NCBI RefSeq assembly: GCF_006517275.1
Contig: NZ_CP041191.1
Coordinates: 2,909,001 to 2,973,000, forward strand
Reading direction: 5' to 3'
Source of the DNA: Labrenzia sp. PHM005
GTDB lineage: Bacteria > Pseudomonadota > Alphaproteobacteria > Rhizobiales > Stappiaceae
DNA length: 64,000 nt
A program made the position numbers and the translations under genes. This document shows, piece by piece, positions 7,308-16,141 of this stretch. The notes beneath the pieces were generated by a model. The model was not told where the DNA came from. It saw nothing but the letters and a program-made list of their open reading frames with translations, and made no database searches. Position 1 is the first letter of the stretch, and each line of letters starts with the position of its first letter.

Positions 7308-8207
7308 TTACCAGGTCTGGCCAACCGGTTGCAGCTTTTTGGCCAGAAAGTCGACGAAGACCCGCACTTTGGGCGCCATATTCCGTTTGGAGTTGTAGAT
7401 CGCATAGGCATTGATCTCGAAGGCGTTGAAGCTGGAGAGCAGCGTCTTCAGGCGGCCTTCGGCAATGTCCTGATGCACCATGTATCCCGGACAGAGCGCC
7501 AGACCGCAGCCGGCGAGGACATAATCGCGGACCGCACGGGCGCTGTTGACCAATAGACCACCTTCGACAGGTACCTGGATGAGATTACCGTCCTCATGAA
7601 ACGGCCAGCTGTGCGGGTTGCGGAAATTCGTGTCGATGATGCATTGGTGCTGGCCAAGATCATTTGGTTTTTCCGGCGTGCCTTTTTCCTTTAAGTAAGT
7701 GGGCGAAGCGCATAGGTAGATTGGGGACGGCGCGAGCTTGCGGGCGATCAGGCCGGAACTCGGCAGATCTGCGATACGCACCGCCACATCAAATCCCTCA
7801 TCGACCAAATGGACATGCCGGTCCGATAGGCTGAGGTCGACTGAGACACAAGGAAAGGCCTTTGTGAACTCAGGCAGAAGGGGTGCCACATAAAGTTCGC
7901 CAAAGGTGGTTGGTGCGCTTACATGCAGCCGTCCGCGCGGTTGCTCTGACTGATGAAGGATCAGGTCTTCCAGTTCATCGATATCATCCAGCACTTGGAC
8001 ACAGCGGCTGTGATAAAGCTGGCCGGCTTCTGTTGGGCTGAGGCTCCGGGTTGTCCGATTGAAAAGGCGCGTTCCAAGGCGGTTTTCGAGAGCCTGTACC
8101 TTTTTCGAAACAAGGGTTTTGGACGTGCCGAGTTTGTCGGCGGCACTGGTGAACGAGCCGGTTTCATAAACGGATACAAAGGCGCGCATGGCGTCGATCA
8201 GATTCAT
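7308..8207 (-). CDS. LysR-family regulator, YhaJ-like by context
   Basis: A 299-residue LysR protein. The winged HTH is at residues 1-65 ('FVSVYETGSFTSAADKLGTS', 'KTLVSKKVQALENRLGTRLF') and the effector-binding domain runs from ~90 to 290. It is transcribed divergently from a DoxX gene and a glutathionyl-hydroquinone reductase gene. The same partners occur in E. coli, where YhaJ controls yqjF. The shared intergenic region (8208-8312) contains the AT-rich near-palindrome 'tatttataaaaata', which fits a LysR-type site. A role in sensing aromatic or quinone stress is inference from that context. Confidence 0.85.
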   Translation of the reverse strand: MNLIDAMRAFVSVYETGSFTSAADKLGTSKTLVSKKVQALENRLGTRLFNRTTRSLSPTEAGQLYHSRCVQVLDDIDELEDLILHQSEQPRGRLHVSAPTTFGELYVAPLLPEFTKAFPCVSVDLSLSDRHVHLVDEGFDVAVRIADLPSSGLIARKLAPSPIYLCASPTYLKEKGTPEKPNDLGQHQCIIDTNFRNPHSWPFHEDGNLIQVPVEGGLLVNSARAVRDYVLAGCGLALCPGYMVHQDIAEGRLKTLLSSFNAFEINAYAIYNSKRNMAPKVRVFVDFLAKKLQPVGQTW

Positions 8208-8312
8208 ATTGTTTCCGATTTTGCATCAAAGAGTATCATTTTCCCGTATTTATAAAAATATTTGCTCCAATTAAATCGAAAGGGCAACCACATTTCTTTA
8301 TGGGAGATCGTT

Positions 8313-8735
8313 ATGATCGATACCAAAACTGGCCCCTATGCCATTCTTTTGCTGCGCGTGTCTTTAGGTGTTTTGTTTTTGGCACATGCTGGGCTCAAGT
8401 TTTTTGTGTTCACCCCTTCAGGCGCTGCGGGGTTCTTTCAGTCCCTGGGATTGCCAGGTGTTCTGGCCCATGTGACGATCGGTGTTGAAGTGCTCGGCGC
8501 TCTGGCACTGATCACCGGTTTTCATGCGCGTATTGCGGCGCTCGCATTGCTGCCAATCCTGATCGGCGCCATCGTATTTGTGCATGGCCACAATGGCTGG
8601 CTGTTTTCCAATGAAAACGGCGGCTGGGAGTTTCCAGCATTCTGGGCTCTCGCGCTGATTGTGCAGGCTCTGCTGGGCAATGGCGCCTATGCGCTTTCCG
8701 GCAAAGACAGCCCTTTTGTGGCGCATGCCGCCTGA
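8313..8735 (+). CDS. DoxX-family membrane protein (YqjF-like)
   Basis: A 140-residue inner-membrane protein with four hydrophobic helices, e.g. 'AILLLRVSLGVLFLAHAGLK' and 'VTIGVEVLGALALITGF'. The loop 'HGHNGWLFSNENGGWEF' is typical of the DoxX/YqjF group. The ATG at 8313 follows gggag, so I prefer it to the in-frame start at 8262. It lies 42 bp upstream of the glutathionyl-hydroquinone reductase gene and divergent from the LysR gene, so the two plus-strand genes probably form one operon. The molecular function of the family is not settled, and quinone- or redox-linked roles are proposed. Confidence 0.85.
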   Translation: MIDTKTGPYAILLLRVSLGVLFLAHAGLKFFVFTPSGAAGFFQSLGLPGVLAHVTIGVEVLGALALITGFHARIAALALLPILIGAIVFVHGHNGWLFSNENGGWEFPAFWALALIVQALLGNGAYALSGKDSPFVAHAA

Positions 8736-8777
8736 TCCGAAGCCCCAAATCCGACAGGAAAAACTTGAGGAAACACA

Positions 8778-9737
8778 ATGCTGATCGATGGCAAATGGAG
8801 CGCCGACTGGCACCCGTATCAGAAAACTGACGAGGGAGGCCGGTTTGTCCGCCAGGTATCGAGTTTCCGGACCTGGATCACAGCGGATGGCGCGCCGGGA
8901 CCGGAAGGGCAACCGGCACTGAAAGCAGAAGCTGACCGGTTCCATCTCTTTGTGAACTACATTTGCCCCTGGGCCGGCAGAACTTTGATTGTGCGCAATC
9001 TGAAAAAGCTCGAGGAGCTCGTGACTGTCTCGGTTCTGGAACCTGTCATGAGCCCGCAAGGTTGGCGGTTCGGCGATTTTCCAGGCGCATCGGGTGCAGA
9101 TACCGAAATCGGTGCCACCTATATGCACGAGATCTACACCTGGTCGGATCAAGGTTTCACAGGCCGGGCGTCAGTTCCGGTCTTGTGGGACAAAAAGCAA
9201 AAGCGGATTCTCAACAACGAGTCTGCCGATATTATCCGGATCTTTGATCGGGCGTTTCAGAACCTGACGGGTGAGCCGCCCAGCCTCCGGCCACAAGAGC
9301 TTGGTCCGGACATTCAGAAGCTAAGCGAACGCCTCTATGAGACTTTCAACAACGGCGTCTATCGTGCCGGTTTTGCCCAAAGCCAGAGTGCCTATGAAGA
9401 AGCTGTGGGCGGGATTTTTGCCACATTGGACGATATGGAAACCCGTCTCGGGGATGGCCGGTCCTATCTGTTTGGAGACAACCTGACCGAGGTTGACGTC
9501 CGGTTTTATGTCACCTTGATCCGCTTTGATGCCGCTTATTTGAATCTCTTCAAATGCAATTTACGGCCGATCCGCGATTACCCGCATTTGCGCAGGTATC
9601 TCCGCCGGCTCTATGTGATGCCGGAGTTTGGCAAAGCTACATTTATCGATCACATCAAGGCGGGATACTATTCTATCAAGGCTTTAAACCCGAGCGGCAT
9701 TATCCCGCTTGGACCGGATCTGGATTACTTGAACTGA
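8778..9737 (+). CDS. Glutathionyl-hydroquinone reductase (YqjG/ECM4 type, Xi-class GST)
   Basis: This enzyme reduces glutathionyl-hydroquinones to hydroquinones using glutathione, recycling quinones that have reacted with thiols. At 319 residues it has the usual family length. The catalytic Cys is in 'YICPWAGRT' (about residue 60) and is preceded by the long N-terminal segment typical of the Xi class. The C-terminal helical domain follows ('GDNLTEVDVRFYVTLIRFD', then 'YPHLRRYLRRLY'). SD ttgaggaaa before the ATG. It is cotranscribed with the DoxX gene. Confidence 0.9.
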   Translation: MLIDGKWSADWHPYQKTDEGGRFVRQVSSFRTWITADGAPGPEGQPALKAEADRFHLFVNYICPWAGRTLIVRNLKKLEELVTVSVLEPVMSPQGWRFGDFPGASGADTEIGATYMHEIYTWSDQGFTGRASVPVLWDKKQKRILNNESADIIRIFDRAFQNLTGEPPSLRPQELGPDIQKLSERLYETFNNGVYRAGFAQSQSAYEEAVGGIFATLDDMETRLGDGRSYLFGDNLTEVDVRFYVTLIRFDAAYLNLFKCNLRPIRDYPHLRRYLRRLYVMPEFGKATFIDHIKAGYYSIKALNPSGIIPLGPDLDYLN

Positions 9738-9927
9738 CATCGACAGAGGCAAGTCAGATTTCCGTTTGAAGTCGAGTTTGGTTCGCTGCCACGCAGGTAC
9801 GTAGCAAGTGTAGTCTACAGAATAAGGAGTTCTTTAAGCAGGTTTGCCGGATTTGCTTCTCTGATTGCAGCGTATTCCCTAAGGTCATTCCAGGATTTCT
9901 CGCAATCCTGACGACGGGAGTAAAAAT

Positions 9928-10257
9928 ATGCAGTTGCCGAGCAATTTCTTGAAGATGGCCTTGGTCGCAGCGTTCCTGGGGGCAGCACCTGCCTCCGCTG
10001 CTGGTATGAGAACAGCCTGCTATGAAAAAGTTCATCAGCCTGCTGTGTATAAAAACATCACACGAACCATCATGACCCACCGGGCCCACACTGCCTGGGA
10101 GAACCGGATCATCAATGGACGCGATGTCCTTTGTAAGGTGCATCGGCCGGCTGTTTATCAAAAGGTCCGTCAAAATGTGATGGTTCATCCTGCCCGGACA
10201 GTTTTAAGGCCTGTCCGCAATTGCAATCAGAATGTCAGGATATCCAGCAACTTTTGA
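9928..10257 (+). CDS. Secreted repeat protein, short paralogue of the protein at 6669
   Basis: A 109-residue protein with a signal peptide ending near 'APASAAGMR'. It shares with the 195-residue protein the opening 'CYEKVHQPAVYKNITRTI', the central 'GRDVLCKVHRPAVYQKVRQ' and the closing 'HPARTVLRPVRNC', so all three Cys positions are kept. It has only about three repeat units. It starts after acgggag. The two paralogues lie 2.7 kb apart in the same orientation, probably from duplication followed by repeat expansion or loss. Function unknown. Confidence 0.75.
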   Translation: MQLPSNFLKMALVAAFLGAAPASAAGMRTACYEKVHQPAVYKNITRTIMTHRAHTAWENRIINGRDVLCKVHRPAVYQKVRQNVMVHPARTVLRPVRNCNQNVRISSNF

Positions 10258-10292
10258 TGCCAACGAAGTTGGGTTGGGTTTTGCGGCTCTGA

Positions 10293-11174
10293 TCAGGTCT
10301 TGAAGCGGTCGGCCGTCAAACCTTTTTTGTTGTGACCTTCGACGAGGAAAAGCCCGCCGGACAGCGTATCCGGTTCGATCGCTGTCGGATCGGTCGGCTG
10401 TTTAATGCTGGTGATGATCAGATGATCCAGGTCAGGTCCACAAAAACACGGCATCGTTGGCCGTTGAATGGGCATTTGAATGGCTTCCAGAAGCTGACCA
10501 TTTGGCGCAAAACAATTTACGACACCGGCGGACACGCCACCGCTCCAGTAGTTGCCGCTGCTGTCAACAGTCGCCCCGTCCGGCCGTCCGGTTTCATTGG
10601 TTTGCTGGGCAAACAGCATTTTGGAGCCGAGGGATCCTGTGTCGGCGTCAAAGGCGTAACACTCGATCCAACCCGGCGACGTATCGGAATGGTACATGTA
10701 GGCGCCATCCGGAGACCAGGCGAGGCCATTGGAACACTGTAATTCGTCACGGATTTCTGCGACGTCCCCCCGACCATCGACGCGGTACAGCCCTGCAACT
10801 GGTTCTCTCGGCGAGCTGGTGTCCATCGTACCGACCCAAAAAGCGCCATCCGGACCGACTTTGCCGTCGTTCAATCGCGTCTGCGGCCTGTCGGTCTCGA
10901 TTTCAGCCAACACTTCATGGGTTTCGGATTTCGGATCAAATAAGAGAACCTTGTCCCAGACACTGACAACCAGCCGGCCATCGTCACATAGGCCAAATGA
11001 TCCGACTTCATTGTCGAAATGCCACGTGGTGATGTCCCGGCTGTCCCAGGCCATGGACTGGATCGTGCGGCCTTGGATATCGACCCAAAGCAGGCTGTTG
11101 GTGCGGTCGTCCCATGTCGGGCATTCGGCAAGCTGATAAGTCGTGTCGAGAAATCGGGTAATCGTGTGGGACAC
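10293..11174 (-). CDS. SMP-30/gluconolactonase/LRE-family sugar lactonase
   Basis: A 293-residue beta-propeller protein. Visible metal-site motifs: Glu in 'AECPTWDD', Asn in 'RLNDGKVGPDGAFWVGTMD', Asn in 'CSNGLAWSPDGAYMYHSD' and the Asp of the last motif. Members hydrolyse sugar lactones such as gluconolactone or L-arabinonolactone. The substrate cannot be told from sequence. It is a standalone gene. No 6-phosphogluconolactonase gene accompanies zwf in this window, but SMP-30 enzymes usually act on unphosphorylated lactones, so I would not assign it that role. Confidence 0.85.
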   Translation of the reverse strand: MSHTITRFLDTTYQLAECPTWDDRTNSLLWVDIQGRTIQSMAWDSRDITTWHFDNEVGSFGLCDDGRLVVSVWDKVLLFDPKSETHEVLAEIETDRPQTRLNDGKVGPDGAFWVGTMDTSSPREPVAGLYRVDGRGDVAEIRDELQCSNGLAWSPDGAYMYHSDTSPGWIECYAFDADTGSLGSKMLFAQQTNETGRPDGATVDSSGNYWSGGVSAGVVNCFAPNGQLLEAIQMPIQRPTMPCFCGPDLDHLIITSIKQPTDPTAIEPDTLSGGLFLVEGHNKKGLTADRFKT

Positions 11175-11260
11175 CAGAGCGGGTTCCTTGAAAGCCTCTA
11201 AGAAGGGCCGCGACTATAGCGGGCGTTTGCAGCAGCGTCGATAGTGCAATGCTGTGTTGT

Positions 11261-11746
11261 TCAGATGTCTGCGACCTCAATGGTTTCCGGCAAGGGCAGG
11301 GCTGTGCGCTTGACGATCGGGCGGATCGCAAAAGATGACTTCATTCGCAATACGCCGGGCAGCTGAGCGAGGTGATCCCGGTGTATGCGTTCAAAATCAA
11401 TCGGGTCGGCCGCCGTCAGCCTCAGAATATAATCGGCATCACCGGCCATTAAAAAACATTCCATGATCTCTTCCGAGCGGGCGACCGCCCGTTCGAAACT
11501 CTCCAATGTTTCCTTGGATTGGCCGGTCAAGGAAATTTCGACAAAGACATCCATACGCCGGCCAAGTTTTCTTTGATCCAGCAAAGCGACGTAGTTTTCG
11601 ATGATCCCCGCTTCTTCCAGAGCGCGCATGCGCCGGAGGCAGGCGGACGGGGACAGCCCGATCTTTTCCGCAAGATCGGCATTGGCGATGCGGCCGTCCG
11701 ATTGCAGGACATTCAGGATTTTCCGGTCGAGGCGGTCTAGGATCAT
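11261..11746 (-). CDS. Lrp/AsnC-family regulator, probable activator of alanine dehydrogenase
   Basis: A 161-residue Lrp-type protein. The HTH is at residues 1-55 ('LDRKILNVLQSDGRIANADL', 'LSPSACLRRMRALEEAG') and the ligand-binding RAM domain at ~65-150 ('MAGDADYILRLTAADPIDFE'). It is divergent from ald, the arrangement in which Lrp proteins (AldR type) activate alanine dehydrogenase in response to L-alanine. I start at the ATG giving 'MILDRLDRK'. A GTG five codons earlier is possible, and neither has a good SD. Confidence 0.88.
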   Translation of the reverse strand: MILDRLDRKILNVLQSDGRIANADLAEKIGLSPSACLRRMRALEEAGIIENYVALLDQRKLGRRMDVFVEISLTGQSKETLESFERAVARSEEIMECFLMAGDADYILRLTAADPIDFERIHRDHLAQLPGVLRMKSSFAIRPIVKRTALPLPETIEVADI

Positions 11747-11810
11747 AATGCTGCACTGCACATAATGCGGAGTAGAGAAGTCTTGACGGCAGAATATACA
11801 AATGATTTCG

Positions 11811-11826
11811 AATATTGCGCAAGATT
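11811..11826. promoter_or_regulatory. Near-perfect palindrome between the Lrp gene and ald
   Basis: AATATTGCGCAAGATT: the central TTGCGCAA is a perfect palindrome, and the flanks AAT/ATT extend it with one mismatched pair. It lies 104 bp upstream of ald and 65 bp upstream of the Lrp gene. Size and placement fit an Lrp-family binding site. Not verified. Confidence 0.4.
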
Positions 11827-11929
11827 ATTGTTTGAATGGGAGGTTTTTCGGAGACGAACGCAAGCACCTGCGGAGCGCCGAATGATAGACTTAAGGCAAT
11901 GATAGACCCCACCCAGAGGAGACGGGCTC

Positions 11930-13069
11930 ATGCGTATTGGCGTTCCTAAAGAGATCAAAAACCACGAATACCGGGTTGGTTTGACGCCGGACAGCGTTCA
12001 CGAAATGACCGCACATGGTCATGGAGTATTTGTTGAGACAAATGCGGGTGCTGGCATTGGTGCAAGCGATGCCGACTACGAAGCCTGCGGCGCTAAAATC
12101 TTACAGACCGCAGCAGAAGTTTTTGAAACCGCGGAAATGATCGTCAAGGTTAAGGAGCCGCAGGCTGTTGAGCGCGCTATGTTGCGCCCGCACCACATCC
12201 TGTTCACCTATCTGCACCTGGCTCCGGACGCAGAGCAGACCGCGGATCTGGTAAATTCCGGTGCGACCTGCATTGCCTATGAGACCGTAACCGATGCTCA
12301 GGGCGGTTTGCCGCTTCTGGTGCCGATGTCTCAGGTTGCTGGCCGCCTGTCGGTATTGGCCGGTGCCAACAGCCTTGAGAAGATCAACGGCGGTTCTGGA
12401 ACCTTGATCGGCGGTGTTCCGGGTGTGGAACCGGCCAAAGTGGTCGTGATCGGCGGCGGCGTTGTTGGTTCCCATGCCATCACCATGGCGCTGGGCCTTG
12501 GAGCGGATGTGACCGTTCTGGACCGCAACACCCATGTTCTTGCTGACCTGGCGCAGACTTTTGGCTCTGGCCTCAAGACTGTTTATTCGACCAAATCTGC
12601 CTTGGAAAAACATGTCCTGGCTGCAGATATCGTCGTTGGTGCCGTGCTGGTGGCTGGTGCTGCCGCGCCGAAACTGGTCACCGCGGAGATGGTCAGCAAC
12701 ATGAAACCGGGTTCTGTGCTGGTTGACGTTGCCATCGACCAAGGTGGCTGCTTTGAAACATCGAAAGCCACCACCCATTCTGATCCGACCTACATCGTCG
12801 ATGAAGTTGTCCACTACTGCGTTGCCAACATGCCGGGAGCCGTACCGCGTACGTCTGCCTATGCGTTGAACAATGTAACTCTGCCGTTTGCGTTGGCTCT
12901 GGCCGGAAAAGGCGCAAAACAGGCACTGCTCGACGACCCGCACTTCCTGCCGGGTCTGAATGTTCATCAGGGTAAAATCACGTGCGAGGCTGTCGCCACC
13001 GCGCTCGGATACGATTACGTCGATCCGGCATCTGCACTTGAGGGCAGCGCTGCCAGCAAGGCAGCCTAA
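11930..13069 (+). CDS. ald: Alanine dehydrogenase
   Basis: NAD-dependent oxidative deamination of L-alanine to pyruvate and ammonium, or the reverse, in the cytoplasm. At 379 residues it has the family length. Visible: the opening '[20 protein letters not shown]', the substrate Lys in 'MIVKVKEPQ', catalytic His in 'FTYLHLAPD', 'MSQVAGRLS', the Rossmann motif '[19 protein letters not shown]' and catalytic Asp in '[10 protein letters not shown]'. SD cagaggaga before the ATG. A strong terminator follows, so it is monocistronic. Divergent from an Lrp regulator. Confidence 0.97.
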   Translation: MRIGVPKEIKNHEYRVGLTPDSVHEMTAHGHGVFVETNAGAGIGASDADYEACGAKILQTAAEVFETAEMIVKVKEPQAVERAMLRPHHILFTYLHLAPDAEQTADLVNSGATCIAYETVTDAQGGLPLLVPMSQVAGRLSVLAGANSLEKINGGSGTLIGGVPGVEPAKVVVIGGGVVGSHAITMALGLGADVTVLDRNTHVLADLAQTFGSGLKTVYSTKSALEKHVLAADIVVGAVLVAGAAAPKLVTAEMVSNMKPGSVLVDVAIDQGGCFETSKATTHSDPTYIVDEVVHYCVANMPGAVPRTSAYALNNVTLPFALALAGKGAKQALLDDPHFLPGLNVHQGKITCEAVATALGYDYVDPASALEGSAASKAA

Positions 13070-13096
13070 GCCAAGCTTGTCCTTCTACTGAAAAAC

Positions 13097-13125
13097 AAAA
13101 GGCCAGCCTCTGGGGCTGGCCTTTT
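13097..13125 (+). terminator. Rho-independent terminator after ald
   Basis: AAAAGGCCAGCC (13097-13108) and GGCTGGCCTTTT (13114-13125) form a perfect stem around TCTGG, with A and T tracts on both sides. It could serve both ald and the convergent lipoprotein gene. Confidence 0.9.
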
Positions 13126-13143
13126 CGATTCTCTGCCGTGGGA

Positions 13144-13416
13144 TTATGGACACTTGACCTTGTAAGGTGTGCCCTCCTGATCGTAGGCGATACAACTGCG
13201 CGGTGTCGTGATAACTCCGATGAGGCCACCGCCGATGGCGCCAATGGCCGCACCCGCCAATGCAGCCCCAGCAGTAGAGCCTGCTGCCGCTCCGATAGTC
13301 GCGCCTGTTGCGGCTCCCAGACCGCCGCCAACCAGCATCCTGTCTCTTTGGCTTTCTGTATTCACACAGCCGGCAAGCAGCAGGGTGAGTGACAAAATGG
13401 CAAGGGCAGGCTTCAT
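13144..13416 (-). CDS. Glycine-zipper outer-membrane lipoprotein, copy 1 (most diverged)
   Basis: A 90-residue lipoprotein: signal peptide with lipobox 'LLLAGC' (Cys at ~17), then 'SQRDRMLVGGGLGAATGATI' and a glycine-zipper membrane segment with repeated GxxxG spacing, then a conserved C-terminus 'CIAYDQEGTPYKVKCP'. It is the first of three paralogues in tandem. Here the zipper is Ala-rich and the tail differs ('RSCIAYDQEG' against 'KNCVAYDRYG'). It probably sits in the inner leaflet of the outer membrane. Function unknown. Confidence 0.8.
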   Translation of the reverse strand: MKPALAILSLTLLLAGCVNTESQRDRMLVGGGLGAATGATIGAAAGSTAGAALAGAAIGAIGGGLIGVITTPRSCIAYDQEGTPYKVKCP

Positions 13417-13515
13417 CCCAGGCGCTCCGTTAACAATTGGTTAAGCCTAGGGTGCCGGGGCGATGGTTAACAGTTTCTTAACGAGAGCTGTTATCCAACG
13501 CCCGATTTGGTCAGC

Positions 13516-13788
13516 TTACGGACAGGCGACCCGATAAGGGTTGCCGTAGCGGTCATAAGCTACGCAGTTTTTCGGAGTGGTTGCTGCGCCAACAACAGCA
13601 CCGCCTGCGCCGCCGATCAGGGCGCCGGCGATTGCTCCGCCTGCACCGCCACCGTCAACCGCGGCGCCAATGACAGCACCGGTCGCCGCGCCAAGGCCGC
13701 CGCCGACTAGGGCACGATCCCGCTGACTGTCGGATTGGCAGCCGGCCAGTAAAGCTGCCGTGGCCGCAATTAAAAATAGTTTCTTCAT
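13516..13788 (-). CDS. Glycine-zipper lipoprotein, copy 2
   Basis: A 90-residue paralogue, almost identical to copy 3. Signal peptide 'MKKLFLIAATAALLAGC', then 'QSDSQRDRALVGGGLGAATG' and a Gly-rich zipper segment, ending 'CVAYDRYGNPYRVACP' with two conserved Cys. The start at 13788 has SD aaggaa. The 36-base in-frame extension upstream is not signal-like and was excluded. A separate promoter is likely, since 54 bp separate it from copy 3. Confidence 0.8.
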   Translation of the reverse strand: MKKLFLIAATAALLAGCQSDSQRDRALVGGGLGAATGAVIGAAVDGGGAGGAIAGALIGGAGGAVVGAATTPKNCVAYDRYGNPYRVACP

Positions 13789-13842
13789 TCCAAATTCCTT
13801 AGCTGTCTGGTTAATGCCGGACATGGGGCGCTTACGAAGTTC

Positions 13843-14115
13843 TTATGGGCAAACAACCCGGTAAGGATTGCCGTAGCGGTCATAGGCGACACAGTTTTTC
13901 GGTGTGGTTGCCGCACCAACAGCTGCCCCGCCAACACCGCCGATTACCGCACCTGCAATTGCTCCGCCGGCTCCGCCGCCATCAATAGCAGAGCCAATTA
14001 CTGCACCGGTAGCTGCGCCAAGTCCACCGCCTACGAGCGCACGGTCGCGCTGGCTGTCAGATTGACAACCGGCGAGCGCAAGGCCGGCGGCCGCGAGCAA
14101 AATGAGCTTTTTCAT
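13843..14115 (-). CDS. Glycine-zipper lipoprotein, copy 3
   Basis: A 90-residue paralogue starting 'MKKLILLAAAGLALAGC' with SD gaggaga. Its mature part matches copy 2 at nearly every position except conservative Ala/Val/Ser changes in the zipper. Copies 2 and 3 are thus a recent duplication and copy 1 an older one. All three are on the minus strand, each with its own SD. The conserved C-terminal pair of Cys could form a disulphide in the periplasm. Confidence 0.8.
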   Translation of the reverse strand: MKKLILLAAAGLALAGCQSDSQRDRALVGGGLGAATGAVIGSAIDGGGAGGAIAGAVIGGVGGAAVGAATTPKNCVAYDRYGNPYRVVCP

Positions 14116-14365
14116 GAATGAGATCTCCTCTTTAAAAAAGGACGCCCGACGGCACCTCTCGGTCAGCTCCACAATGTAGAATCACGAAGCGTAAATCAAT
14201 GAACACAACGTAGGTCGGTTTTGCGCGTCCGGCAATCCGCGATATGGATCGCCGAAACCAGATTCGCAAACCAACTCAACCATATTTCGGCTGGAACACA
14301 CCCGCTCGTTGAGGCAAAAGTATGGCAGGTGAGACGGTCTGCCATTGACCTTGCTCAACAACGGG

Positions 14366-16000
14366 TCAATCGGAGGCCGGTGCGCTCAATGCGGTCAGCA
14401 ATCCTCTGGTCGAGGAATCCTTGGTTGTTGGCTCCACTTCTCCCCGCACAATCGGTAAGAGGGCTGTCGCCAGTTCTTTGCCCAGTTCAACGCCCCATTG
14501 GTCAAAGGAGTTGATGCCCCAGATAACGCCTTCAACAAATACCCGGTGCTCATAGAGCGCAATCAGCCGGCCAAGAGTAAATGGTGTCAACTGGTTATAG
14601 GCAAGAGTAAGAGACGGGCGGTCGCCGGGGAAAACTTTATGTGGTGCCAGACGATCAACGTCTTCTGCCGAAAGACCGGTGCTGGCGAGCAGGGATTTTG
14701 CTTCGTCCAGCGTGCGACCGAGCATCAAGGCTTCGGATTGTGCCAGGCAATTGGAGATCAGCAATTCATGCTGATGTGCAAGATCGTCTTCATGTCCCTG
14801 TGCGGCGATCAGGAATTCACACGGGATCACAGTCGTTCCCTGGTGCAGCAGCTGGTAAAAAGCGTGCTGGCCATTGGTGCCTGGCTCACCCCAGACAAGC
14901 GGACCTGTGGCGCCATCAACCGGGGTGCCATCGAGTTTCACCCGTTTGCCGTTTGATTCCATATCCAACTGCTGCAAATACGCCGGCAAGCGGGCAAGGC
15001 GCTGGTCGTAAGGTAGAACGGCACGCGACCCGTATCCGAGTACGTTTCGGTGCCAAATGCCGATTAGAGCCATCAGCACTGGCAGGTTCTCTTCCAAAGG
15101 TGCGGTTTGGAAATGTGTATCCATCGCATGGGCACCTTCAAGAAACTCAAAGAAGGCATCCGGGCCGATCGCGATCATGAGAGGCAGCCCAATGGCCGAC
15201 CAAATCGAATACCGGCCACCGACCCAATCCCAAAAGCCAAAGACCCGGGATTCATCAATGCCAAATGCGGCGACTTTGTCGAGGGCGGTGGAGACAGCCG
15301 CAAAGTGATCGCCAACGGCATCTTCTCCCAGCGCGTCGGCGATCCATTTGCGCGCGGTTTGCGCGTTGGTCATGGTCTCGACGGTCGTGAACGTCTTCGA
15401 GGCGACGATGATCAATGTGGTTGCCGGATCGAGCCTTTCCAGCGTGTCGGCAATATGGGCGCCATCGACATTGGAGACGTAATGGAGCTCGGGGCCGTCG
15501 TGATAAGGGCTAAGCCCAAGCGTAGTCATCGCTGGCCCCAGATCTGAGCCGCCAATGCCGATATTGACGACGTCCGTGAAAGGAGCCTCTGATGAGGATG
15601 TCAGGTCGCCGGAACGGATTGTTTCGGCAAAGTCTGCCATTGCGTCCAATACCGACCGGATGTCCGGCATCACATCATGGCCGTCAACCAACACCGGTTC
15701 ATCCGATCGGTTGCGAAGCGCCGTATGCAAGACTGCCCGGTCCTCTGTTTGGTTTATTTTTTGGCCGCTGAACATGTCTGCCCGCTTGCTTTCCACGTCG
15801 GCAAGACGAGCGATCTGCAGCAGCAATTCGAGAACCTTGGCATCCAGCTTGATCTTCGAATAATCGAGCAGAAGATCATCGCAATGGGACGAGAACTTTG
15901 AGAACCTGTCCGGGTCATCCTGGAACAGGGTTCTGAGTGAGGTGCCGGACAAAGTGTCCGCCTGCTGAGCGAGCATTTCCAAAGTTGCGTCAAGCGTCAT
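14366..16000 (-). CDS. pgi: Glucose-6-phosphate isomerase
   Basis: Interconverts glucose-6-phosphate and fructose-6-phosphate. 544 residues from the ATG at 16000, which has SD aaggaaa. An upstream in-frame start would add 23 residues that include the operator sequence, so I reject it. Visible: '[18 protein letters not shown]' and '[14 protein letters not shown]' for phosphate binding, '[11 protein letters not shown]' and the C-terminal signature '[15 protein letters not shown]'. In this organism it probably feeds fructose-6-phosphate into the Entner-Doudoroff route. A TTAAATCGATTTAA palindrome lies right before the SD. Confidence 0.97.
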   Translation of the reverse strand: MTLDATLEMLAQQADTLSGTSLRTLFQDDPDRFSKFSSHCDDLLLDYSKIKLDAKVLELLLQIARLADVESKRADMFSGQKINQTEDRAVLHTALRNRSDEPVLVDGHDVMPDIRSVLDAMADFAETIRSGDLTSSSEAPFTDVVNIGIGGSDLGPAMTTLGLSPYHDGPELHYVSNVDGAHIADTLERLDPATTLIIVASKTFTTVETMTNAQTARKWIADALGEDAVGDHFAAVSTALDKVAAFGIDESRVFGFWDWVGGRYSIWSAIGLPLMIAIGPDAFFEFLEGAHAMDTHFQTAPLEENLPVLMALIGIWHRNVLGYGSRAVLPYDQRLARLPAYLQQLDMESNGKRVKLDGTPVDGATGPLVWGEPGTNGQHAFYQLLHQGTTVIPCEFLIAAQGHEDDLAHQHELLISNCLAQSEALMLGRTLDEAKSLLASTGLSAEDVDRLAPHKVFPGDRPSLTLAYNQLTPFTLGRLIALYEHRVFVEGVIWGINSFDQWGVELGKELATALLPIVRGEVEPTTKDSSTRGLLTALSAPASD

Positions 16001-16010
16001 GCAGGTTTCC

Positions 16011-16024
16011 TTAAATCGATTTAA
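16011..16024. promoter_or_regulatory. TTAAATCGATTTAA operator at pgi
   Basis: A perfect 14-bp palindrome 10 bp upstream of the pgi ATG and abutting its SD. It is identical to the sites before edd and zwf. The central CG with symmetric AT-rich arms is typical of LacI-family operators. CceR, the LacI-type regulator of central carbon genes known in alphaproteobacteria, is a candidate. Bound protein would block transcription or initiation here. Confidence 0.7.
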
Positions 16025-16141
16025 TACTTCGGGGCGAGCCCATGAATGCGCTGCGGCACCAGATAGCACAGCTGTCTATTCACGCAAAGGCGGGAAAGGT
16101 TTGCGAATGCCGCCGACCCATAAGGCCGGCGGCAAAACGGC

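Noticed and set aside
10293..11174. SMP-30 protein as the missing 6-phosphogluconolactonase
   Set aside because: The family normally acts on unphosphorylated lactones, the gene is about 10 kb from zwf and lacks the shared palindrome.
12101..12967. Minus-strand open frame of 288 codons
   Set aside because: Antisense to ald, with composition typical of the mirrored GC-rich frame (His/Arg/Gln-rich).
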